This document shows, in pieces, positions 6,676 through 12,710 of a stretch of DNA of 16,938 nucleotides (position 1 is its first letter; every line of letters starts with the position of its first letter). The notes under the pieces were generated by a model, which worked only from the letters and a program-made list of their open reading frames with translations, was not told where the DNA came from and ran no database searches. The position numbers and the translations under genes are program-made. Source of the stretch: an uncultured Clostridia bacterium (GTDB lineage: Bacteria; Bacillota; Clostridia; Oscillospirales; Ruminococcaceae); the NCBI GenBank assembly GCA_947089135.1, contig CAMUJF010000029.1, positions 1-16,938 of the forward strand, in the 5' to 3' direction.

Positions 6676-7659
6676 TCAGCTTTTTGCCCCGACAGTTTTT
6701 TTCGCTCCGAAAGGAGACGCTTTTGTCAGCCTGTCGATGTAGGGCGTGAGCAGGTTCATAAGAAGGATAGAGAACGAAACGCCCTCAGGGAAACTTCCGA
6801 AGCTTCTTATTATAAAGGTTATCAGACCGCAGCCTATTCCGAAAACAACCTTGCCTTTTGTTGTGAGCGGTGTTGTAGCATAGTCCGTAGCCATAAAGAA
6901 CGCTCCTATGAGAAGTCCGCCGGCAAGCACGCCGTACAGCGTCTCAACAAGGCTTCCCGTGTAAATAAGCGTCAGTACTGCAAAGCTGCCAATAAAAGCG
7001 ATCGGAGTCGCGGGAGAAATCACTTTAATAATGATAAGGAAAAGTCCGCCGAGAATGAGCAGTGCGGCGCAGGTCTCGCCGATACAGCCGCCGGTTTCTC
7101 CCCAGAACATTTCCGACAAAGTAAAGGGAGCCATTTTATAATTTGCTCCGCTTTCGCTGTAGGTCAGCCATTCAGCAACAAGCGGCGTCGCGCTTGTTTC
7201 CGCGTCCACCGCGCCGCTGTACCAGTACGGCTTTACCCAGTTGGACATCTGTGGCGTAAAGGAAAGCATAAGCACTATTCTTGCGGCTATGGCGGGATTT
7301 GCGAAGTTCTGACCGATACCGCCGAAAAGCTGCTTGACGACAACTATTGCCACAAAGCTGCCTATCACCGCAACATAAAATGGTACGGTCGCAGGCAGGT
7401 TCATGCCTAAAAGAAGTCCGGTAACGACCGCTGACAGGTCGCCTATAGTCTGATCTTTTTTCATGACGATACGGCACAGCGCCTCGAAGATAACGCACGC
7501 CGCGATACATACCGCAAGCACGGCAGCGGCTCTCGGTCCGAAGAAAACGCAGCCTGCCATTGCCGCGGGGAACAGCGCGATTATCACCGTCAGCATTATT
7601 TTTGAGGTAGACATATTCGCCGCTCGATGAGGCGACGGCGATACAAATAATCCTTTCAA
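6676..7659 (-). CDS. rnfD: RnfD, FMN-carrying integral membrane subunit; TTG start
   Basis: 327 residues with about ten membrane helices, the NqrB/RnfD family. The N terminus (LFVSPSPHRAANMSTSKIM) is the conserved family opening, so the start must lie before it. The only available start is TTG at 7659, because an in-frame TGA lies at 7668-7666. AAAGGA (7676-7671) is 11 bases upstream. T158 in ETSATPL is the expected site of covalent FMN attachment. GIGQNFANPAIAARI and ATDYATTPLTTKGK are further family motifs. Together with RnfA and RnfE it forms the ion-translocating membrane core. It is separated from rnfC by a 287-base structured spacer, whereas all later genes in the operon are within a few dozen bases of each other. 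Confidence 0.95.
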   Translation of the reverse strand: MKGLFVSPSPHRAANMSTSKIMLTVIIALFPAAMAGCVFFGPRAAAVLAVCIAACVIFEALCRIVMKKDQTIGDLSAVVTGLLLGMNLPATVPFYVAVIGSFVAIVVVKQLFGGIGQNFANPAIAARIVLMLSFTPQMSNWVKPYWYSGAVDAETSATPLVAEWLTYSESGANYKMAPFTLSEMFWGETGGCIGETCAALLILGGLFLIIIKVISPATPIAFIGSFAVLTLIYTGSLVETLYGVLAGGLLIGAFFMATDYATTPLTTKGKVVFGIGCGLITFIIRSFGSFPEGVSFSILLMNLLTPYIDRLTKASPFGAKKTVGAKS

Positions 7660-7946
7660 ATCAAATCAAGTCCTTTATACATAATATTTTCATATTTGCA
7701 TTTGCAGCATATGATTTTGCAGCGGCTGCGCCGCTGTTAGGGAAACCCCCTATCGCAGGGCTTCCCTCTTTTTCGGCACAGCCGAAAAATTCACCCTGCG
7801 GAGCTCTTGAACGATAAGGAATTTCGCGTTCTGCGGGGATCCATTCTGCGAATGGGTTTGCGACCAAAGGGCATCTGCCCTTTGGAAACCTGACGAGCTG
7901 TGCTCAGCTCGACCAGCCAAACAACCTTACAGCAACAAAGATTCTG
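7660..7946. repeat. Hairpin-dense spacer between rnfC and rnfD
   Basis: 287 bases without a credible gene but with at least six short inverted repeats: 7720-7726/7730-7736 (7 bp), 7738-7742/7748-7752 (5 bp), 7769-7777/7781-7789 (perfect 9 bp, 3-base loop) enclosed by 7754-7760/7794-7800 (7 bp), 7841-7846/7850-7855 (6 bp), 7864-7872/7877-7885 (9 bp, 4-base loop) and 7894-7900/7905-7911 (7 bp). Most have 2-4 base loops. None is followed by a T run, so they are not ordinary terminators. Base composition is more GC-rich than usual for such a spacer. It may be a dispersed palindromic repeat or an mRNA processing or stability element; copy number cannot be judged here. Confidence 0.6.
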
Positions 7947-9230
7947 TTATTTACGGGGTATCATTGCCTTTGCAAGCTGATTTATTTCCGCCAAAGGACG
8001 GTGCGCGGGACAGGCATAGGAGCAGCACCCGCAGTTCATGCAGAGCGTTACTTTAAGCCGCTTCAGCTCCTCGATATCCTCTGCGTTGTAGGCGCTCTCG
8101 ATCATCACGGGCATAAGATTCAGCGGACAGGTGCGCACGCATCTTCCGCACCGTATGCAGGCCGTTGTCTTGGGTGACTCGCCGCTCTTGAACGCAAGAA
8201 TAGCGTTGTTGTTTTTCAGTACAGGCTGGTCGGTATCGTACAGGCAAAGACCCATCATCGGACCGCCGTATAGAACCTTTTTAGCTTTTGTAACGCCGCA
8301 ATATTCCAGAAGCTCGGAAACACGCGTGCCTATGGGTACAAAATAGTTTCCCGCGTTTTTCGTGACCGCGTCGCCGTCTATCGTGAGTCGTCTTTTTATC
8401 AGCGGCATACCGTCCTGAGAATAGCGGTAAATGTGCGCCGCCGTGGAAACGTTCATTACCATAACGCCCTGATTTGAGGGAAGCTCTCCCTCGGCTACTA
8501 TCCGTCCCGTCGCGGAGTAAACGATGACTTTTTCCGCTCCCTGCGGATAAGAGGAGGGCAGCGTAACTATCTGAATGGATTTAATGTCCTCGGTTTTCTT
8601 CTTCATCAAAGCGATAGCTTCGGGTTTGTTGTCCTCAATACAGATTTTACATATGGGAATACCCAAATATTTCTGTACCAAAAGTATACCCTCGATAACG
8701 TCCACAGGGGACTCCATCATCTCGCGGAAATCGCTTGTTATGTAGGGTTCACACTCGGCGGCGTTGATTACAAGGGTGTCCACAGGAGTTTTCACCGCGT
8801 CGAAGTTTAGTTTTATGTGAGTGGGAAAGCCGGCTCCTCCCAGACCGGTAAGTCCGCTCTCACGCACAGCGGCGATAAGAGACTGCTTGTCGGTGATTTC
8901 GGGCGGTTTAACGTCGGGACAAACGGTCTGCAAACCGTCCGATTCAATAACGGCAGCCTTGCATACCGCTCCGCTTGTGAGCAGAAAATCTATAACGTCA
9001 GTTACCGTACCTGAAACAGGCGAATGGATAGGCGCTGACATGAACGCGTCCGTGTCGCCTATCTTCTGACCCACTGTGACCGGATCTCCCTTTTTAACAA
9101 GACATTCGCACGGTGCGCCCATGTGCTGGGACATAGGTATCACCACGCTTTTCGGCAGCGGGAAATCTATCGTCTCACAGTTTTTCGTACCCTTGTTATG
9201 GTTCAGGTGTACGCCGTTGAGCTTGTTCAT
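7947..9230 (-). CDS. rnfC: RnfC, NADH/flavin-binding iron-sulfur subunit of the Rnf complex
   Basis: 427 residues from the ATG at 9230, which has GGGAGGA 6 bases upstream; an in-frame ATG at 9257 precedes that site and is rejected. The N-terminal barrel-sandwich part (GVHLNHNKGT, then a biotinyl-lipoyl-like fold to about residue 95) is followed by a Rossmann-like domain homologous to the Complex I 51-kDa subunit, with GLTGLGGAGFPTHIK (126-140) for flavin/NADH and YPQGAEK (228-234). Two 4Fe-4S motifs close the protein: C358/C361/C364/C368 and C397/C400/C403/C407. RnfC is the peripheral cytoplasmic subunit that reduces NAD+ with electrons originating from ferredoxin. It is the first gene of the operon, behind two strong promoters. 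Confidence 0.95.
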   Translation of the reverse strand: MNKLNGVHLNHNKGTKNCETIDFPLPKSVVIPMSQHMGAPCECLVKKGDPVTVGQKIGDTDAFMSAPIHSPVSGTVTDVIDFLLTSGAVCKAAVIESDGLQTVCPDVKPPEITDKQSLIAAVRESGLTGLGGAGFPTHIKLNFDAVKTPVDTLVINAAECEPYITSDFREMMESPVDVIEGILLVQKYLGIPICKICIEDNKPEAIALMKKKTEDIKSIQIVTLPSSYPQGAEKVIVYSATGRIVAEGELPSNQGVMVMNVSTAAHIYRYSQDGMPLIKRRLTIDGDAVTKNAGNYFVPIGTRVSELLEYCGVTKAKKVLYGGPMMGLCLYDTDQPVLKNNNAILAFKSGESPKTTACIRCGRCVRTCPLNLMPVMIESAYNAEDIEELKRLKVTLCMNCGCCSYACPAHRPLAEINQLAKAMIPRK

Positions 9231-9263
9231 CAATAATCCTCCCTGTATAATTCGCATAAGTTC

Positions 9264-9310
9264 AACATATGGTTATTAAAACTTACATCAAATAATACCA
9301 ATCATATGTT
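9264..9310. repeat. Inverted repeat AACATATG/CATATGTT around rnf promoter P2
   Basis: AACATATG (9264-9271) and its exact reverse complement (9303-9310) flank the -10 element and probable start site of promoter P2, with 31 bases between them. Such an arrangement could bind a dimeric regulator at two half-sites or fold in the leader RNA. Each half contains the palindrome CATATG, so chance is a real alternative. Confidence 0.35.
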
Positions 9311-9320
9311 TAAATGTCAA
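9292..9320 (-). promoter_or_regulatory. Sigma-A promoter P2 of the rnf operon
   Basis: On the minus strand TTGACA (9320-9315), a 17-base spacer and TATTAT (9297-9292), with TGG before the -10 (extended -10). The transcript would start near 9285 and leave a leader of about 55 bases before rnfC. Confidence 0.8.
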
Positions 9321-9339
9321 AAAAGACGAATCAAAATAT

Positions 9340-9368
9340 ATTATAGCATATTGCACGCCGTTTGTCAA
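9340..9368 (-). promoter_or_regulatory. Sigma-A promoter P1 of the rnf operon
   Basis: A full-consensus promoter on the minus strand: TTGACA (9368-9363), 17-base spacer, TATAAT (9345-9340), with TGC before the -10 as an extended element. Expected start near 9333, giving a leader of about 100 bases that contains promoter P2. Confidence 0.92.
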
Positions 9369-9385
9369 AACAAAAAACCGGAAAT

Positions 9386-9405
9386 TTTGCACACATTTGC
9401 ACACA
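9386..9405. repeat. Tandem 10-bp direct repeat upstream of rnf promoter P1
   Basis: TTTGCACACA occurs twice back to back (9386-9395 and 9396-9405), exactly one helical turn apart, 17 bases upstream of the P1 -35 element and just after the patatin-gene stop. Direct repeats with a 10-base period just upstream of a -35 are a common layout for activator binding. No cognate regulator can be named. Confidence 0.5.
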
Positions 9406-9409
9406 GTCG

Positions 9410-10255
9410 TTATTTGCTCTCGGATATAAACGCACGTATCTCGTCGGCTCGGCTCTTGCCCATATCGTACCCCTCCTGCCACACAGCGCGGAGCGTTTTC
9501 TCGTCCTTTTCAAAGCTGTTAAGCTTGTGGGAGGGACGGAATATCAGTGCCTTTCCGCGGCGTTCAAGCTCGCGGCAGAATTCAAGCTGCTTATTATAGA
9601 GCTTGTGCCGCGTAAGCAGAAGCATTTCTATTTTGGGATATTTATGCTTGATAAGCTGGCTCATGGCAATATTTCCCTTGCCGCACTTCTTGACAAAGCC
9701 CTCGGGCTGGGTGAGGATTATCACCGTGCGGGAGCAGCCGTCCTTGAGTGCCTGCTTTACGCATATGGGAGAAGCAAGACCTCCGTCGAAATAAGGCTTG
9801 CCGTCTATCATTATAGCGGGGAAATATCCCGGAATAGCGCAGGTCGCCCGCAGAAAGTCAAAATTCTCGCTGTCCTCCAGAGCGTTCTTGAACTCGGCTT
9901 TTCCCGTTTCCGCATTGGTAACGCCCACCAGACAGGTACCACGATATCGTTTGAATTCCTCATAATCAAAGGGTACAAGCTCTTTGGGAATGTCCCCGAA
10001 AACGAAGTCCAGACCGAACATACTGCGGCATTTGCGGTAATTTCTCATACCGAGGTAACGCTTGTCATTGCGGTATTTTTCAAGTATGTCTATATTTCTT
10101 GCAAACTGCTTTGAAACGTAAGAAACGCCGTTGGAAATACCTGCCGAAACTCCAACGATATAGGGGAACTCGATCCCCTCTTCGATAAAAGCGTCCATAA
10201 TACCCGCCGAAAATATACCGCGGAACGTTCCGCCCTCTAAAACAAGTCCTGTCAT
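9410..10255 (-). CDS. Patatin-like phospholipase family protein
   Basis: 281 residues from the ATG at 10255, 9 bases after AAAGGA; an in-frame ATG at 10264 touches that site and is too close to use it. Patatin features appear in order: the oxyanion loop GGTFRG (residues 8-13; the usual form is GGGxRG), the nucleophile motif GVSAG with S37, and the DGG motif with D157 (YFDGGLASP), giving the Ser/Asp dyad of this acyl-hydrolase family. ATCAIPGYFPAI is also family-typical. There is no signal peptide, so it should act in the cytoplasm on lipids or acyl esters; the substrate is unknown. The subfamily resembles bacterial RssA/YjjU-type proteins. It runs in the rnf direction, 179 bases upstream of rnfC, with no clear terminator between, so read-through into rnf is possible. 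Confidence 0.88.
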   Translation of the reverse strand: MTGLVLEGGTFRGIFSAGIMDAFIEEGIEFPYIVGVSAGISNGVSYVSKQFARNIDILEKYRNDKRYLGMRNYRKCRSMFGLDFVFGDIPKELVPFDYEEFKRYRGTCLVGVTNAETGKAEFKNALEDSENFDFLRATCAIPGYFPAIMIDGKPYFDGGLASPICVKQALKDGCSRTVIILTQPEGFVKKCGKGNIAMSQLIKHKYPKIEMLLLTRHKLYNKQLEFCRELERRGKALIFRPSHKLNSFEKDEKTLRAVWQEGYDMGKSRADEIRAFISESK

Positions 10256-10313
10256 AATTATCATTCCTTTTTAATTTATTTGGTTTATTGACTTTTAAGC
10301 AGAAGATTTCCGC

Positions 10314-10342
10314 TTGCGAAAAATATCTTTTTATGTTATACT
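10314..10342 (+). promoter_or_regulatory. Extended -10 promoter of the C39-like peptidase gene
   Basis: TTGCGA (10314-10319), a 17-base spacer and TATACT (10337-10342), with TGT before the -10. It is followed by GGAGG (10363-10367) and the GTG start at 10376. The expected start is near 10349, giving a short leader. Confidence 0.75.
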
Positions 10343-10375
10343 GTTATTATCTTATGGGAAACGGAGGCGTTCGCT

Positions 10376-11209
10376 GTGAAAAACAAATTGCTCGTAATAA
10401 CCCTTGGTATCTGTACGGCGGTGTGCACCGTTATCGCAGACTACGCCTACACGGGACAAGTTCTTGATGAACGATTCGCCGAGGTAATGCGGTATGAGGC
10501 TCTGAACGCCGATCCTCACACCCGCTACGGCGGTTATTCTGTAGAAGAACTCGGACACGGCTACGAAAAGCCCTCCGAGGTTTTCGGAAAAGTCCTGCTG
10601 GACGTTCCTGTTATCAGTCAGTACCCTGAACTGCCGATAGGCTGCGAAATAACCAGCGCGGCGGCATTGCTCCAATACCTGGGCTTCGACGCTGATAAGC
10701 TTTATCTTACCGACAATTATCTTATCTGGGACGATAATTTTACATACGACGACCAAATGGTTTCACACGGTCCCGACCCCTACAAGGTCTTTGCCGGAGA
10801 CCCCTATGACTGGGGCTACGGCTGTTTCGCGCCTGTTATCACAGATACCCTCAACAGATATTTTGCCGATGCCGCTCCCGGTTATGAAGCCGTTTCATTA
10901 GAGGGAATAAATTCCGCCGATATTGAAAAGCTGCTGAACGAGGGAGTACCCATGATAGTGTGGGCAAGCCGCGACATGAAACCGTACAACTACCGCGAGC
11001 CTGCCGAATGGCTGCTCAATGATACGGGAGAACCTTTTACATGGATAGGAAATTCCCACACTCTTGTGCTGTGCGGATACGACAGCGCCTGCTACTATTT
11101 TATGGACTGCGACGATAAGGAGGAAATAACCCCCTACCTGAAAGAACGCTTCCTGAACCGCTTTGAGGAAAACGGAAGCCAGTGTATTGCAGTAAAAATT
11201 CCGGATTAA
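10376..11209 (+). CDS. C39-like cysteine peptidase family protein, exported; GTG start
   Basis: 277 residues from the GTG at 10376, 8 bases after GGAGG. An N-terminal hydrophobic segment (residues about 4-21, after KNK) is a signal peptide or membrane anchor. The peptidase C39-like (C39_2) domain starts at about residue 74: DVPVISQYPELPIGCEITSA contains the oxyanion Gln Q82 and nucleophile C90. The catalytic His is H228 in GNSHTLVLCGYD, and the Asp is probably D244 in YYFMDCDD. Papain-like enzymes of this group act outside the membrane on peptides or cell-wall material; the substrate is not known. It has its own promoter, is divergent from the patatin gene and converges on the next gene with only 5 bases between stops. 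It is not linked to an ABC transporter, so bacteriocin processing is unlikely. Confidence 0.85.
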   Translation: MKNKLLVITLGICTAVCTVIADYAYTGQVLDERFAEVMRYEALNADPHTRYGGYSVEELGHGYEKPSEVFGKVLLDVPVISQYPELPIGCEITSAAALLQYLGFDADKLYLTDNYLIWDDNFTYDDQMVSHGPDPYKVFAGDPYDWGYGCFAPVITDTLNRYFADAAPGYEAVSLEGINSADIEKLLNEGVPMIVWASRDMKPYNYREPAEWLLNDTGEPFTWIGNSHTLVLCGYDSACYYFMDCDDKEEITPYLKERFLNRFEENGSQCIAVKIPD

Positions 11210-11214
11210 GCGGA

Positions 11215-11775
11215 TCAATAGGCGTAAATATGCGCCACTATATAAAGCAAAGAGAAGCTCAGAGCTTCCGATACAAACGCAAACAGCGCAGCCCAGACTA
11301 TCGTCACAACGGGCTGCTCTTTTATTGCCGTACCGCCTTTGGGCGCGGGAGCGTTCATTCCTTTCGGAGCCTTTTTGCTGCAGGTCTCAGCGCTGCCGAA
11401 CGTCCAGACGTTTATCAGTCCGTGGACGACCAGCGCGATAATGCAAATATAGAGCCGATCACTGAACGCGAATATGGAAAAAACAAAGTCCGCCGCAATA
11501 AGCAGCGGTAAGTTCAGCAGCGCCGTTTTTGAAAAGCTCAGCTTGGTTTTGGTAAGCTTTGCAAACAACCAGAAAAGGGGCAGCAAAACCACTCCGTTCA
11601 TCAGCAGGAGCTGGATATTGCTTCCCACAATGCTTGTCTTGTAGAAGAAAAACGAGTAGAATTCCATTGGAAAAGCGTTCCACAAAAACATCCACACAAG
11701 CGCGAAGCCTATCGCTCCCAGCGCAAAAATTCCCCGTCTTTTCGGGGTAAACCAATCGTCCAAGCGTTTAAACAA
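11215..11775 (-). CDS. Small multi-span membrane protein of unknown function; TTG start
   Basis: 186 residues, unrecognised. The start is TTG at 11775: an in-frame TGA directly precedes it (11778-11776), no earlier start exists, and AAAGG lies about 10 bases upstream. About five membrane helices are visible (roughly residues 15-33, 52-72, 83-103, 106-126 and 153-182), with a basic, Pro/Gly-rich loop (CSKKAPKGMNAPAPKGG, about 132-148) before the last. No catalytic or transport motif is visible. It follows the DMT transporter gene by 17 bases in the same direction, so the two are probably co-transcribed. It meets the peptidase gene tail to tail. Confidence 0.75.
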   Translation of the reverse strand: MFKRLDDWFTPKRRGIFALGAIGFALVWMFLWNAFPMEFYSFFFYKTSIVGSNIQLLLMNGVVLLPLFWLFAKLTKTKLSFSKTALLNLPLLIAADFVFSIFAFSDRLYICIIALVVHGLINVWTFGSAETCSKKAPKGMNAPAPKGGTAIKEQPVVTIVWAALFAFVSEALSFSLLYIVAHIYAY

Positions 11776-11792
11776 TCATCATCAGCCTTTCA

Positions 11793-12656
11793 TTAGGTAT
11801 TGGATATCAGATTAGTTCCGTCTTCGTTTTTGTTATTCATTATGAATGTCCACACCGCCGAGCTTATTATTATCACATATCCGATAATGCTCATGGGAAC
11901 GGGTATCTGATCAAAAAGAATAAACCCGACAGCGGCGGAAAATATCACCTGCGAATAGTCGAAAACCGACACCTCTTTTGCGGGAGCAAAGGAGTATGCG
12001 CCCGTTATCGCAAACTGTCCTCCTGCGGCGAAAAGTCCCGTGAGGATAAGTATTCCCAACTGCTTTACCGACATAGGGGCGAAGTCCGCAAGCATTATCG
12101 GAAGAGCGGCTATGCAGGAAAATACCGAAAAGCAGAAAACTATAAGCGCGCTTTTTTCTCCGCGCTGCTTCATATAGCGTACCAAGGTGTACGCCGCACC
12201 CGCGCCCATTCCTCCGATAAAGCCGATAAGGGACGGGATAAGCTCCATATTGGAAAAGGTCGGACGGATAATGAACAGACTCCCGCAGAAAGCCAAAATC
12301 ACCGCCGCTATTTGGAAAAGAGAGGTTTTTTCTTTCAGAATAATTATCGAAAATACAACCGCAAAAAACGGAGAAAGCTTGTTGAGCATTGAAGCGTCCG
12401 CGAGAGCAAGGTGATCCACCGCATAGAAATTGCAGAATACTCCAGCAGTTCCGCATACAGCCCGCATAAGCATGGCTGCGCCGCAGCCCTTTTGTATTTT
12501 CAGCGGCGTGCGGCTTCTGACAAGCATTACCGCCGCAAACGCCGCAGCCACTATGTTGCGGAAAAAGCTTTTCTGTATTGAGGGAATATCTCCCGCAAGT
12601 CTTACGCAGGCGTTCATTCCCGTAAAGCATACCGCCGACAGGATTATCAGCAGCAC
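11793..12656 (-). CDS. EamA/DMT superfamily transporter
   Basis: 287 residues from the GTG at 12656; ten membrane helices in two EamA repeats (about residues 1-132 and 140-275), as in drug/metabolite exporters. FFRNIVAAAFAAVMLVR, the DASMLNKLSPFFAVVFSIIILKE segment ending the first repeat, and FDYSQVIFSAAVGFILFDQIP in the second are typical. The GTG has only a weak ribosome binding site. AAAGGA (12700-12695) fits better with an upstream in-frame ATT at 12683, which would add a lysine-rich N terminus (KISKKNAAV) and complete the first helix. No ATG, GTG or TTG lies between the kinase stop codon and 12656. The gene follows the histidine kinase closely, so the kinase may control or sense the exporter's substrate; the substrate is unknown. 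Confidence 0.88.
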   Translation of the reverse strand: MLLIILSAVCFTGMNACVRLAGDIPSIQKSFFRNIVAAAFAAVMLVRSRTPLKIQKGCGAAMLMRAVCGTAGVFCNFYAVDHLALADASMLNKLSPFFAVVFSIIILKEKTSLFQIAAVILAFCGSLFIIRPTFSNMELIPSLIGFIGGMGAGAAYTLVRYMKQRGEKSALIVFCFSVFSCIAALPIMLADFAPMSVKQLGILILTGLFAAGGQFAITGAYSFAPAKEVSVFDYSQVIFSAAVGFILFDQIPVPMSIIGYVIIISSAVWTFIMNNKNEDGTNLISNT

Positions 12657-12710
12657 CGCCGCGTTCTTTTTACTTATTTTAATAGTTGTACGCTTCCTTT
12701 CGGTACGCTG

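Noticed and set aside
7661..7867. 68-codon minus-strand ORF in the rnfC-rnfD spacer ending one base before the rnfD TTG
   Set aside because: It starts with TTG, has no ribosome binding site, and its sequence is built of hairpin arms. The frame is better explained by the palindromic repeats than by a protein. Protein-level conservation in relatives would revive it.
9362..10114. 250-codon plus-strand ORF opposite the patatin gene
   Set aside because: It is the mirror of a gene with clear catalytic motifs, has no ribosome binding site and does not resemble a protein family. The long open frame is a codon-bias shadow.
10335..10363. Bidirectional promoter with shared -10 between the patatin and peptidase genes
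   Set aside because: The minus strand has TATAAC over the plus-strand TATACT, but the -35 region on the minus strand (CGTTTC or GTTTCC) is poor. Not enough to call a promoter for the patatin gene.
11911..12630. 239-codon minus-strand ORF inside the DMT transporter gene in another frame
   Set aside because: Its composition (Arg/Cys/Gly-rich) is typical of an out-of-frame shadow, and the real frame has ten clean membrane helices.
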